Source: Massilia sp. Root133 (GTDB lineage: Bacteria > Pseudomonadota > Gammaproteobacteria > Burkholderiales > Burkholderiaceae_D). Taken from it: a stretch of 64,000 nucleotides of DNA. The stretch lies in assembly GCF_001426525.1 (NCBI RefSeq), contig NZ_LMEW01000035.1, forward strand, positions 490,363 through 554,362, read 5' to 3'. The translations under genes and the position numbers were made by a program. Of the stretch, positions 1 through 10,082 are shown piece by piece; the stretch's first letter is position 1; every line of letters starts with the position of its first letter. Under the pieces are notes generated by a model that was given only the letters and a program-made list of their open reading frames with translations, made no database searches and was not told the origin of the DNA.

Positions 1-824
1 ATCTCGATCTCCCACTGACCCGGTTCGCTGGCCCGCGCCAGCTGCCCCTGCGCGACCTCGCGCGTGACGGCGGATTCGGGCAGGAACGCGATGCCGTGGC
101 CATCGAGCGCCATCATCTTGAGGCCTTCCGCCATGTCGGTCTCGTAGCGCTTGTCGACGTGCAGGCCGGGCTTCGCGTCGGCGAGGATCAGGTCCACCAT
201 CCGACCGAGGTAGGCGTTCGTCGTGTAGGAGAGGAACGGCAGCGGCGCGTCCCTGCGGCCGGGCAGGCGGTATTCCGCCTGGCTGTCCGCGCCGCAGCGG
301 GCGTACGCGCACAACGCTTCGCGGCCCATCAGCAGCATGTCGTAGCGGCTTGGGTCGAGCTGCACCGGCTGGCGCGGATGGTGGTAGCACAGCAGCAGGT
401 CGCATCCGCCTTCGACGAGCTGCAGCACCGCGTCATGGACGTTGAGGGCGATGAGGCGGCTGTTGATCGACGCGAAGTCGCGTTCCAGCGCGGCGAGCCA
501 CTTCGGCACGAACGTGAGCGACAGGGTATGCGGGACGGCCAGGTCGATCGTCTTCGTCGCCGTGACGCGATTGTTGCGCAGCATCTCGCGCACGCCGTTG
601 ATCTGCCCGAGCATTTCCAGCGCCTGTTCGTAGAAGATCATGCCGGCCGGCGTGACACGGGTGGGGAACGTGGTGCGGTCGATCAGGTCCGTGCCGAGCC
701 AGTTTTCCAGCGAGCGGATGCGGCGCGAGAACGCGGGCTGCGTCACGTGCCGCAATTGCGCGGAGCGACTGAAGTTCTTGGTCTCGACCAGTGAAATGAA
801 ATCTTCCAGCCATTTGGTTTCCAT
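1..824 (-). CDS. LysR-family regulator, HypT/YjiE-like (C-terminus cut by window edge)
   Basis: DNA-binding transcriptional regulator. The product starts METKWLEDFISLVETKNF and continues with a winged HTH (RNVTQPAFSRRIRSLE-type pattern, residues about 5-60), then a substrate-binding domain read through about 274 residues to the window edge. The 'ETKWLxDF' start and 'QPAFSRRIRxLE' helix resemble the HypT/YjiE/QseD branch, which includes a hypochlorite-responsive regulator. That resemblance is from memory, so the effector is not assigned. It is transcribed away from the carboxylate symporter and could control it through the 301-bp gap, although that gap already holds a sigma-54 promoter. The family is normally about 300 residues, so only a short tail is missing. 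Confidence 0.88.
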   Translation of the reverse strand, partial: METKWLEDFISLVETKNFSRSAQLRHVTQPAFSRRIRSLENWLGTDLIDRTTFPTRVTPAGMIFYEQALEMLGQINGVREMLRNNRVTATKTIDLAVPHTLSLTFVPKWLAALERDFASINSRLIALNVHDAVLQLVEGGCDLLLCYHHPRQPVQLDPSRYDMLLMGREALCAYARCGADSQAEYRLPGRRDAPLPFLSYTTNAYLGRMVDLILADAKPGLHVDKRYETDMAEGLKMMALDGHGIAFLPESAVTREVAQGQLARASEPGQWEIE

Positions 825-929
825 GCCGCGTCCCGCACCGTTGAATATCGCGGCATTGTAAGGCCATTCCCGGCCCCGCAGACAGGGCCTTGCGGCGCCT
901 TCCAAGTATTCATACAGCCCCCGCCGAGC

Positions 930-949
930 GCGTCCCGAAAATTGGACGC
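930..949. promoter_or_regulatory. inverted repeat, candidate upstream activator site for DctD
   Basis: GCGTCC and GGACGC form perfect 6-bp arms around an 8-bp AT-rich spacer. The centre lies about 93 bp upstream of the -24 element at 1032, a usual distance for a sigma-54 enhancer site. It could equally be a site for the divergent LysR regulator. Confidence 0.35.
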
Positions 950-1031
950 TCCGCGCTGGCCAACTTCAGTTTCCAAAATAAAACACATTTGTAATCAGGA
1001 GTTTACGACGTAAATATTTCAAAGATCTCTC

Positions 1032-1047
1032 TGGCATGCGGCTTGCT
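1032..1047 (+). promoter_or_regulatory. sigma-54 (-24/-12) promoter of the carboxylate symporter
   Basis: TGGCAT-N5-TTGCT matches the sigma-54 consensus TGGCAC-N5-TTGCW with one mismatch and exact GG/GC spacing. Transcription would start near 1058, leaving a leader of about 68 nt before the GTG start. A sigma-54-dependent activator (DctD-like) is encoded three genes downstream, which fits. A short TTTAC-N3-GTAAA repeat lies just upstream at 1002-1014. Confidence 0.75.
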
Positions 1048-1125
1048 GTTGTGGTCGCACCCGGTTCCCGCCGGGTCACGACAACACGCGGCGACAGTAA
1101 AACGCCGCGATTCTTGGAGATCAAA

Positions 1126-2397
1126 GTGAAAAAGAAGCGTCCCCTGACCCTGTACATCCTGATCGCGATGGTGCTGGGCGCCGCGGTCGGCTACGGCCTG
1201 CATGAAACCGTCGCCGACAAGACGATCAGCGCCGACATCGCCGCCCACATTTCCATCGTCACCGACGTGTTCCTCCGGTTGATCAAGATGATCATCTCGC
1301 TGCTCGTGTTCTCGACGCTGGCCGTCGGCATCGCGCACATGGGCGACGGCCGCGCCGCGGGCCGCATCGGCATGAAGGCCATGGCCTGGTTCGTGATCGC
1401 GTCGCTGGTCTCGCTGAGCCTGGGCATGTTGCTGTCGAACGTGATGCAGCTGGGCGCGCACCTGAACCTGCCGCTGCCGCCGATCGACGCGGCCACGGGC
1501 CTGAAGACCACGGCGTTCACCTTGAAGGACTTCGCCGCCCACCTGGTGCCGAAATCGCCGATCGAGGCGATGGCCAACAACGAGATCCTGCAGGTGCTCG
1601 TGTTCGCGCTGTTCTTCGGCGCCGCGCTGGGCGCGCTGGGCCCCGCCGCCGCCGGTCTCACCGCCGTGATCGACCAGCTGGCGCAGGTGATGCTGCGCAT
1701 TACTGGCGTCATCATGAACATGGCGCCGCTGGCCGTGTTCGCGGCGATGGCCTCCATCATCACCACCAACGGCCTGGGCATCCTCTTCACGTTCGCCAAG
1801 TTCATGGGCGGCTTCTACCTCGGTCTCGTGACGCTGTGGTTGCTGCTGATCCTGGGCGGCTCGCTGTTCATCGGCAAGCGCGTGCTGCACCTGCTGGCGC
1901 TGATCCGCGAACCGTTCCTGCTCGCGTTTTCCACCGCCAGCTCGGAAGCCGCGTATCCCAAGCTGCTGCTGGCGCTCGACCAGTTCGGCGTGCAGCGCAA
2001 GATCTCCAGCTTCGTGCTGCCGATGGGGTATTCGTTCAACCTGGACGGCTCGATGATGTACTGCACCTTCGCCGTGCTGTTCATCACGCAGGCGTACGGC
2101 ATCGACCTGTCGCTGGGCACGCAGATCACCATGCTGCTGCTGCTGATGCTGACCTCCAAGGGCATGGCCGGCGTGCCGCGCGCGTCGCTGGTCGTCATCG
2201 CCGCCACGCTGAACCAGTTCCACATTCCCGAAGCGGGCCTGCTGCTGTTGATGGGCATCGACCAGTTCCTCGACATGGGCCGCTCGGCCACCAATGCCGT
2301 CGGCAACGCCGTCGCCACGGCCGTCGTCGCCAACTGGGAAGGCGCGCTGGAAGAAAAACCGCAACAGGTCGCACCCGTCGTCGCGCAAGTCGGCTGA
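1126..2397 (+). CDS. dicarboxylate/amino acid:cation symporter (DAACS family, DctA/GltP-like)
   Basis: Inner-membrane secondary transporter taking up C4-dicarboxylates or acidic amino acids with protons or Na+. From the GTG at 1126 (TTGGAGA ribosome site 6 nt upstream) it is 423 residues, about the family length. An in-frame ATG at 1036 sits inside the sigma-54 promoter, so it was not used. Visible signatures are the serine-rich loop (FSTASSEAAYPKL), GYSFNLDGSMMY, and DMGRSATNAVGN. The DMGR form is closer to glutamate/aspartate carriers than to classical DctA, so substrate is open. It probably forms one unit with the porin and two-component genes behind it. Confidence 0.9.
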   Translation: MKKKRPLTLYILIAMVLGAAVGYGLHETVADKTISADIAAHISIVTDVFLRLIKMIISLLVFSTLAVGIAHMGDGRAAGRIGMKAMAWFVIASLVSLSLGMLLSNVMQLGAHLNLPLPPIDAATGLKTTAFTLKDFAAHLVPKSPIEAMANNEILQVLVFALFFGAALGALGPAAAGLTAVIDQLAQVMLRITGVIMNMAPLAVFAAMASIITTNGLGILFTFAKFMGGFYLGLVTLWLLLILGGSLFIGKRVLHLLALIREPFLLAFSTASSEAAYPKLLLALDQFGVQRKISSFVLPMGYSFNLDGSMMYCTFAVLFITQAYGIDLSLGTQITMLLLLMLTSKGMAGVPRASLVVIAATLNQFHIPEAGLLLLMGIDQFLDMGRSATNAVGNAVATAVVANWEGALEEKPQQVAPVVAQVG

Positions 2398-2429
2398 CCA
2401 CATAACAAATCAAATCAACGGAGACTTCA

Positions 2430-3440
2430 TTGAAATATCGTCATATCGCCGGCGCCGGCGCCGGCGCGTGCGCGCTCGCCCTGTTTGCCACCTGCGCGCA
2501 GGCGCAATCGTTCGTGAAGGTCTACGGCGTCGCCGACGCCGGCATCGTGCTCGACCGCGGCGGCGCCGCCGGTTCGTCGCAGAACATCGGCAGCGGCGTG
2601 GCGTCCGGCTCGCGGCTGGGCTTCAAGGGCAAGGAAGATCTCGGCGACGGCCTGAGCGCCGTCTTCGTGGTGGAAAACGGCTACAACATCGACACCGGCA
2701 AGGCCGCGCAGGGCGGCCTGCTGTTCGGCCGCCAGGCGTACGTGGGCCTGTCCGGCGCGGCCGGCACGATCAGCCTGGGCCGCCAGTACGCGCCGTACTA
2801 CAAGGTCATGCGCGACATCGCCGACCCGTTCTGCACGGGCCTCGCGGGCAATGCGCAGAACATCCTCCCCGGACTCGGCCGGGTCGACAACTCGGTCGAG
2901 TACCAGTCGCCGAAGTGGAACGGCCTGTCCGCCGATGTGCTGTACGGCGCGGGCGAAGTGGCCGGCGACGCCGCGAAGAACCGTACTTTCGACGCGTCGG
3001 CCACGTACGAAGCGGGTCCGCTGACGCTGGCGCTGACGCATCACCGGCAGAACGATGCGACGGGCGCCGCGCACGAGCGCAACACGATGCTGGTGGGCCG
3101 CTACCGCTTCGGCACCGTGACGGCGCACGCAGCCTTCGCGCGCAACCGCAACGTGCTGGGCCACGCCAGCCGCGACGCGCTGCTGGGCGCGGCCGTGCAG
3201 GCCGGCGCCGCGGGCAGAGTGCTCGCGTCCGTGATCGTCCACCACGACGATTCCGGCCGCGGTGCAAACGCGCGCCAGGCCGCGATCGGCTACGAGTACA
3301 GCCTGTCGCGCCGCACCGACCTGTACGCGGCGTATGGCCATATCGTCAACCGCGGCGGCGCCGCGTACACGGTCGGCGACGCCACGAACGCCGGTACCGG
3401 CACCACGGGCATCAACCTGGGCGTGCGTCATGTGTTTTAA
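2430..3440 (+). CDS. general porin, Burkholderiales type
   Basis: Outer-membrane trimeric beta-barrel porin, 336 residues, with a signal peptide ending in CAQAQS (about residues 1-25) and mature start SFVKVYGVADAG, typical of the OmpC-like porins of this order. It ends in HVF, the usual C-terminal aromatic needed for barrel assembly. Start is TTG with ACGGAGA upstream. It lies 32 bp after the symporter and 29 bp before the sensor kinase, so it likely supplies outer-membrane passage for the same substrate. This placement between transporter and its two-component system is noteworthy. Confidence 0.88.
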   Translation: MKYRHIAGAGAGACALALFATCAQAQSFVKVYGVADAGIVLDRGGAAGSSQNIGSGVASGSRLGFKGKEDLGDGLSAVFVVENGYNIDTGKAAQGGLLFGRQAYVGLSGAAGTISLGRQYAPYYKVMRDIADPFCTGLAGNAQNILPGLGRVDNSVEYQSPKWNGLSADVLYGAGEVAGDAAKNRTFDASATYEAGPLTLALTHHRQNDATGAAHERNTMLVGRYRFGTVTAHAAFARNRNVLGHASRDALLGAAVQAGAAGRVLASVIVHHDDSGRGANARQAAIGYEYSLSRRTDLYAAYGHIVNRGGAAYTVGDATNAGTGTTGINLGVRHVF

Positions 3441-3469
3441 TCGCACAACGTAAACATTCCAGGACCGCC

Positions 3470-5332
3470 ATGCCCGCAGCCGCACCCACCGTCAACCCGC
3501 AGCAGACCGGCCGCTGGCCGCGGCGGCTGGGGCTGTCGCTCATGCTGCTACTGGTGTGCGCGGCGCTGGCGGCCGTGGCGTACCGCTATGCCGAGGATGC
3601 CGCGATCGACCGGCTGCGGCTGTCCGGCGCGCAGCGCCTGGACACGTACGCGGCCGGCCTCGAACACCTGCTGTCCAAGTACGATTTCCTGCCCGGCACG
3701 TTCGAACTGAACAAGGACGTCATCGCGCTGCTGCGCCAGCCGGGCGACGAGGCGCTGCGCCGGGACGTGAACATCTACCTGGAGCGCGTCAACCGGCTGG
3801 CCGGGTCGACCAGCATCTACATCGTCAACCTGAAGGGCGTGACGCAGGCCGCCAGCAACTGGCGCGCGCCCGACAGCTACGTCGGCGACTACATCGCGTT
3901 CCGGCCCTATATCCGCGAGGCCCTGCGGGGCATGCCGGGCGGTTTTTACGGGGTCGGCACGACCCGCGGCGAGCCCGGCTATTACTTTGCCCGCGGCATT
4001 TATCACGAGGGCCGCATGCTGGGCGTGGCGACCGTCAAGGTCAACATCGAGAGCCTGGAGGCGAGTTGGGCGGAGGCCGGCGGCAAGGCCTTGCTCACCG
4101 ATGCGCATGGTGTCGTGTTCCTGAGTTCGGTGCCCGAATGGAAATACCGGACGCTTGCGCCGCTGACGCCGGCCGCGCGGCAGGAACTGGAACAGTCGCG
4201 CCAGTATTTCTCGCATGCGCTCACGCCGCTGGGCCTGCGCGAGGTGCGCGCGCTTGACGCCCGCGCGCGCATCGTCGCCGGACCGCCGCCGGCCACCGGG
4301 CCGATGCTGAGCCAGTCGCGCGGGCTGGTGACGCGCAACTGGCAGATGGTGTACCTGTCCGACCTCGCGCCGGCCCGCGCGAGCGCCCGCGCGGCGGCGC
4401 TGCTGACGGTGCTGTCGGAAGCGCTGGCGGTCATGCTCGTGCTGTATGCGCGCCAGCGCCACCGCCTGGGCCGGCAGCGCCAGCGGGCGCGCGAGGATCT
4501 GCAGCGCGCGTACGACCAGCTGGAACACCTGGTGGCCGACCGCACCGCGAGCCTGGAGCAGATCACGCGCGAGCTGCGCGACGAGAACGCCGTGCGGCGC
4601 CAGGCCGAAGAGCAGTTGCGCAAGGCGCAGAGCGAATTGGTCCAGGCGGGCAAGATGGCCGTGCTCGGGCAGCTCTCCGCCGGCATCACGCATGAACTGA
4701 ACCAGCCGCTGACGGCGCTACGCACGATGGCGGACAATGCCCGCGTGCTGATCGAGCGCGGCCGGCACGCCGACGCCTCGGCGAACCTCACGACCATCTC
4801 GCAACTGGTCGAGCGCATGGGCCAACTGACCGGGCAGCTGCGCCAGTTCGCGCGCAAGTCCGACACGCGGCCGAGCGCCGTGCCGGTGGCGGATGCCGTC
4901 ACCGCGGCGCTGTTCCTCGTCGAGCGCCGCATCGCGCAGGAACGTGTAGGATTCCGCATGGCGACCCATCCGCGCGACCTGTACGCGCTGTGCGACAGCA
5001 ACCGGCTGCAGCAAGTCCTCGTCAACCTGTTCGGCAATGCGCTCGATGCGATGGAGATGGCGGGAAGTCATCCGCGCCAGCTCGTCGTCGAAGCGGGAGG
5101 CGCGGGGGCGCGCGTCCTGATCTCCGTGACGGACAGCGGTCCCGGCATCCCGGAGGACGTCCGCGCGCACCTGTTCGAACCCTTCTTTACCACCAAGCCG
5201 CAGGGCAAAGGACTGGGCCTCGGGCTCGCGATCTCCGAGCAGATCGTGCGCGAGTCCGGCGGCCGGCTGCGGGCCGAGTCGCTGCCCGAGGGCGGCGCCC
5301 GGTTCATCATCGATCTGCCCCGGGCGGAGTAG
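3470..5332 (+). CDS. dctB: DctB-type membrane sensor histidine kinase
   Basis: Senses extracellular carboxylate and phosphorylates the adjacent DctD. The 620-residue product has a transmembrane segment at about 20-40, a periplasmic tandem-PAS-like (dCache) sensor to about 300, a second transmembrane segment near 310-325, a coiled coil (about 335-390), a HisKA domain with GITHELNQPL (His about 408), and an HATPase domain with N-box FGNALDAM, DSGPGIP and GKGLGLGLAI. The ATG at 3470 follows the porin by 29 bp; the frame stays open far upstream but overlaps the porin gene, so this start is preferred. An acidic-amino-acid system (AauS-like) is the alternative given the DMGR-type symporter. Confidence 0.88.
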   Translation: MPAAAPTVNPQQTGRWPRRLGLSLMLLLVCAALAAVAYRYAEDAAIDRLRLSGAQRLDTYAAGLEHLLSKYDFLPGTFELNKDVIALLRQPGDEALRRDVNIYLERVNRLAGSTSIYIVNLKGVTQAASNWRAPDSYVGDYIAFRPYIREALRGMPGGFYGVGTTRGEPGYYFARGIYHEGRMLGVATVKVNIESLEASWAEAGGKALLTDAHGVVFLSSVPEWKYRTLAPLTPAARQELEQSRQYFSHALTPLGLREVRALDARARIVAGPPPATGPMLSQSRGLVTRNWQMVYLSDLAPARASARAAALLTVLSEALAVMLVLYARQRHRLGRQRQRAREDLQRAYDQLEHLVADRTASLEQITRELRDENAVRRQAEEQLRKAQSELVQAGKMAVLGQLSAGITHELNQPLTALRTMADNARVLIERGRHADASANLTTISQLVERMGQLTGQLRQFARKSDTRPSAVPVADAVTAALFLVERRIAQERVGFRMATHPRDLYALCDSNRLQQVLVNLFGNALDAMEMAGSHPRQLVVEAGGAGARVLISVTDSGPGIPEDVRAHLFEPFFTTKPQGKGLGLGLAISEQIVRESGGRLRAESLPEGGARFIIDLPRAE

Positions 5333-5341
5333 GAGACAACC

Positions 5342-6685
<1,344 letters not shown>

Positions 6686-6709
6686 ATTAAATTGACCGAC
6701 GTACTTGCG

Positions 6710-8140
6710 TTACAGGCCTAACGGGAACGTCACGCTGACCTTCAATCCGCGTCCGCTTTCCGCTCGGTCAAGCGCCAGCGTCGCCCCATGCACCGTGGCG
6801 ATGTCGCGCACGATGGCGAGCCCCAGCCCCGTGCCGCCCGGATTGCTCTCCAGCGTCGCCTGCGCCCGGTAGAAGGGCATGAACACCTTGTCGTATTCGG
6901 CCGGATCGAGTCCCGGCCCGCTGTCCTGCACGTCGAGCACGACGACGCCGATCAGCCGCCGCACGCGCAGCAGCACGGTGCCGCCCGGCGGCGTGTAGCG
7001 GATCGCGTTGTCGACCAGGTTGCTCGCCAGTTCGTGCAGCAGCAGCGCCTGGCCGTCGATGGTCGTGGCGCCGTCGTCTTCCGCCTCCAGCGCCAGGTCG
7101 ATGCCTTTCTGGACGGCCGGCAGCGCCAGTTCCAGTCCGACCTGGCGCGCCACCTCGGACAACGCCACCGGCGCCAGTGCCGCGTTCGCGCCGCCGTGCT
7201 CGATGCGCGCGAGCGTCAGCAGGCGGTTCGCGAGGTGCACGGTCGAATCGGTCGTCGCCGCGATCGAGCGCACGATGGCCTGCATCGCGGCCGGGTCGTT
7301 TTCGCGCAGCGCCAGCTCGGCCTGAGTCTTGAGCACCGTCAGCGGCGTGCGCAGCTGGTGCGAAGCGTCGGCGATGAAGCGGCGCTGGCTCGCGATCAGG
7401 TTCTGCATGCGCGCCATCGTCCCGTTCATCGCGGCGACCAGCGGCCGCACTTCGCGGTGCACGAGGGCTTCGTCGACGTCGGACAGGTCGGAGATCGCGC
7501 GCGTCTCCACGACCTGTTTCAGCTGCATCAGCGGCTGCAGCACGAGGCGCACGGCGAACCACACGAGCGTCGCCACGGCCAGCACGAGCAGCGCCTGGCG
7601 CAGCAGGGTGTTGAGCAGGATGCGCCGCGACAGCGCGCGCCGTGCGTCCAGCGTCTCGCCCACCTGGATCAGGGCGATGCCGCGCATGGAATCGTCGTAC
7701 ACGGGTTGCAGCAGGGCGGCGATGCGCACCGGCTCGCCGTTGTAGTCGGCGTGGTAGAAACGCACGAGGGCCGGATACAGTTCGGAGCGGGGCGTGTCCT
7801 TCGGGACGGGCGGCAGGTCGTCGTAGCCGGACACCGTCTCGCCATGCAGCCCGCCCACGCGGTAGTAGATGCGGCCGAGGGTATCGGTCTCGAAGCTGTC
7901 CAGCGCCACGTAGGGCACGTCCGCCACGACCTTGCCGTCGCGGACGGACACGCGCTCCGCGAGCGCGCGCGTGGACGCGAGCAGGGAACGGTCGTAGGCG
8001 ATGTCGGCGGCGTCGAGCGCGTCGCGGTACAGCGAGACGGCGTTGGCCGCCACGAGGATCACGAGCGGCACGATCAGCCAGCGCAGCAGCTGGCCGCGCA
8101 GGCTGCCCAGCTTCGTCGTCGCCGCCGGCAGGAACCGCAT
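6710..8140 (-). CDS. tctE: TctE-like sensor histidine kinase
   Basis: Membrane kinase of the OmpR-partner class, 476 residues. Transmembrane segments lie at about 19-38 and 180-200 around a periplasmic sensor of about 140 residues (2CSK-like N-terminal region). A HAMP-like linker, HisKA with FIADASHQLRTPL (His261) and HATPase (NLVDNAIRY, DSGPGLDP, GGTGLGLAIV) follow. The ATG at 8140 lies 2 nt after the stop of the response regulator, so the two are translationally linked. TctE/QseC-type kinases usually respond to tricarboxylates when next to TctC-type receptors, as here. Confidence 0.85.
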   Translation of the reverse strand: MRFLPAATTKLGSLRGQLLRWLIVPLVILVAANAVSLYRDALDAADIAYDRSLLASTRALAERVSVRDGKVVADVPYVALDSFETDTLGRIYYRVGGLHGETVSGYDDLPPVPKDTPRSELYPALVRFYHADYNGEPVRIAALLQPVYDDSMRGIALIQVGETLDARRALSRRILLNTLLRQALLVLAVATLVWFAVRLVLQPLMQLKQVVETRAISDLSDVDEALVHREVRPLVAAMNGTMARMQNLIASQRRFIADASHQLRTPLTVLKTQAELALRENDPAAMQAIVRSIAATTDSTVHLANRLLTLARIEHGGANAALAPVALSEVARQVGLELALPAVQKGIDLALEAEDDGATTIDGQALLLHELASNLVDNAIRYTPPGGTVLLRVRRLIGVVVLDVQDSGPGLDPAEYDKVFMPFYRAQATLESNPGGTGLGLAIVRDIATVHGATLALDRAESGRGLKVSVTFPLGL

Positions 8141-8142
8141 GC

Positions 8143-8841
8143 TCAGGACGCGGCCGGCGGCCGTTCCTGCAGCAGGTAGCCGATGCCGCGCAGGGTGGCG
8201 ATGGCGGCGCCGCCGTCCGGGCGCTTGTCCAGTTTCTTGCGCACGCGGTGGATGTACAGTTCGATGGCGTCGAGGTTGGCGTCGTCGTCCAGCGCGAACA
8301 CTTCGTCGAACAGCTTTTCCTTCGAGACGGCGCGGCCCGGGCGCGAGATCAGCGCTTCCAGCACGGCGTGCTCGCGCGGCGTCAGCGCCAGCGGCTCGCC
8401 GCAGTAGGTGAACATGCGCGATACCGTGTCGAAGCTGAGCTGCCCGCACGTGTGCACCAGCGCCTCGTTGCCGACGCTCCGGCGCAGCAGCGCCTTCACG
8501 CGCGCTTCCAGTTCGGCGAGTTCGAACGGCTTGGCGAGGTAATCGTCCGCGCCCAGGTTCAGGCCCTGCACCCGTTCTTCCAGGCCGCCGCGCGCCGTCA
8601 GGATCATCACGGGCGTGCGTCCGCGCGTGCCGCCGCGCGCCCGCAGGCGGCGCAGCACTTCCAGGCCGTCCATGCGGGGCAGGGTCAGGTCCAGGATCAC
8701 GAGCGCGTAGTCCTGGGTGTGCAGCAGCGCGTCGGCGTCGGCGCCGGTGGCCGCGCATTCGACGGTGAGATTGGCGTCGCGCAGGGCTTTGGATACCCAG
8801 TGCGACAGCTCGACGTGGTCTTCGACTAACAGGATTCGCAT
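8143..8841 (-). CDS. tctD: TctD-like OmpR-family response regulator
   Basis: Two-domain response regulator, 232 residues. The receiver starts MRILLVEDH and carries Asp51 in LVILDLTLPRMDG; the C-terminal winged helix has the IELYIHRVRKKLDK recognition helix and ends near GIGYLL. The ATG at 8841 was chosen because it begins the receiver strand directly; an upstream in-frame start at 8901 would add 20 unneeded residues. Divergent from the porin/TctC/ABC genes. Tandem direct repeats at 8907-8941 in the shared gap look like its binding site. Confidence 0.88.
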   Translation of the reverse strand: MRILLVEDHVELSHWVSKALRDANLTVECAATGADADALLHTQDYALVILDLTLPRMDGLEVLRRLRARGGTRGRTPVMILTARGGLEERVQGLNLGADDYLAKPFELAELEARVKALLRRSVGNEALVHTCGQLSFDTVSRMFTYCGEPLALTPREHAVLEALISRPGRAVSKEKLFDEVFALDDDANLDAIELYIHRVRKKLDKRPDGGAAIATLRGIGYLLQERPPAAS

Positions 8842-8906
8842 CGCGCCAGTGTAAGCGACGATCCGCTTCGTGTCTCCATCCCTAAGTGATTTCCACAACA
8901 CCCGAC

Positions 8907-8941
8907 ATTGAAAGGTTCAGTGAAAGCTGATTGAAAGGTTG
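8907..8941. promoter_or_regulatory. tandem direct repeats, candidate TctD box
   Basis: ATTGAAAGGTT occurs at 8907-8917 and again at 8930-8940, with a degenerate copy AGTGAAAGCTG between them (8919-8929). Three copies at an 11-12 bp period is the arrangement bound head-to-tail by OmpR/PhoB-class regulators. It lies between tctD and the porin, 65 bp upstream of the porin start. Confidence 0.6.
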
Positions 8942-9005
8942 GCGGACCTATCCTTGGTCTCACGAAGCGGCACACGACCGCCTTGATGACAACAACGGAG
9001 ACAAT

Positions 9006-10061
9006 ATGAAGAAATCGGCCCTCGCGCTCGCCGTCCTGGCAGCGCTTTCCCTGAACGCATCCGCCCAGACCAATGTCCAGGTCTACGGCATCATGGATGC
9101 CGGCGTCGAATACGTGAACCACGCAACCGCCAGCGACGGCAGCCAGGTGCGCGTCGTCTCGGGCGGCAAGAACACGTCGCGCTGGGGCTTCCGCGGCAGC
9201 GAAGACCTGGGCGGCGGCCTGAAAGCCATCTTCAACCTGGAAGGCGGCGTCATGCTCGACACCGGCGCGCAGGACGGCAACCTGTTCAAGCGCCAGGCCA
9301 ACGTCGGCCTCGAAGGCGGCTTCGGCCGCGTGATCATCGGCCGCTCGTTCACGACGACCTACGACCTGGTCATCAAGTTCGACCCGATGGGCTTCGCGCC
9401 CAACTATTCCTGGGCGACGTCGAGCAACGCCACCGGCCCGTCGAAGTACGGCATGACGACGGCGTTCGACAACCTGATCAAGTACACCGGCACCACGGGC
9501 GGCTTCACCTACGGCGCCACCATCGGCATGGGCGAGCAGGCCGGCAGCGCGGCCGATGGCCGCAAGTACGCCGTCGGCGGTTCCTGGTTCGGCGGCCCCG
9601 TCGGCCTGATGGCGTCGTACGAACAAATCAACGGCAACACGCTCGCCGCCACCGGCGACCGCGACAAGACGACGGCCTTCCACCTGGGCGCCCTGTACAA
9701 GGCGGGTCCGATGACCTACCAGGCCGGCATGCGCGGCTACAAGCTCCAGTCGGGCAAGGCAGCCACGCCGGACGTGCGCGGCGACACCTACTGGGCCGGC
9801 GCCACCTGGGCGGCCTACCCGTGGACCCTGACGGGCGCCGTCTACCACGTCAACACGAAGAACCTGCCGTCCGCGAAGGACGCGGATCCGACGATGCTCG
9901 TGGGCCGTGCAATGTACTCGCTGTCCAAGCGCGTCTGGCTGTACGCATCGGTGGCGCATGCCAAGGCCGACCACGGCCAGCTCGTGGGCCTGTCGCGCGA
10001 CGATCCGGGCTTCGGATCGACGCAGACCGGCGTCACCACCGGCATCCAGTACCGGTTCTGA
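9006..10061 (+). CDS. porin, Burkholderiales type, linked to the Tct system
   Basis: Outer-membrane general porin, 351 residues: signal peptide MKKSALALAVLAALSLNASA then QTNVQVYGIMDAGVEY, repeated beta-strand pattern and C-terminal YRF. The ATG at 9006 follows AACGGAGA by 7 nt; an upstream in-frame extension lacks a ribosome site and overlaps the direct repeats. It stands in the place of the OpdH/OprD-type tricarboxylate porin found beside tct genes in pseudomonads, but belongs to the trimeric porin family. First gene of a unit running to about 16.2 kb and probably activated by TctD. Confidence 0.88.
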   Translation: MKKSALALAVLAALSLNASAQTNVQVYGIMDAGVEYVNHATASDGSQVRVVSGGKNTSRWGFRGSEDLGGGLKAIFNLEGGVMLDTGAQDGNLFKRQANVGLEGGFGRVIIGRSFTTTYDLVIKFDPMGFAPNYSWATSSNATGPSKYGMTTAFDNLIKYTGTTGGFTYGATIGMGEQAGSAADGRKYAVGGSWFGGPVGLMASYEQINGNTLAATGDRDKTTAFHLGALYKAGPMTYQAGMRGYKLQSGKAATPDVRGDTYWAGATWAAYPWTLTGAVYHVNTKNLPSAKDADPTMLVGRAMYSLSKRVWLYASVAHAKADHGQLVGLSRDDPGFGSTQTGVTTGIQYRF

Positions 10062-10082
10062 CCGACCCCTGGCCGCAACATC

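Noticed and set aside
1003..2403. Long open frame antisense to the carboxylate symporter (466 codons)
   Set aside because: Low-complexity His/Arg/Gln/Glu composition typical of GC-rich antisense shadows; the plus strand has clear transporter motifs.
2294..3469. Upstream extension of the DctB frame through the porin gene
   Set aside because: The extension is Arg-rich and lies out of frame over the porin; the kinase begins naturally at 3470 with a leader and transmembrane helix.
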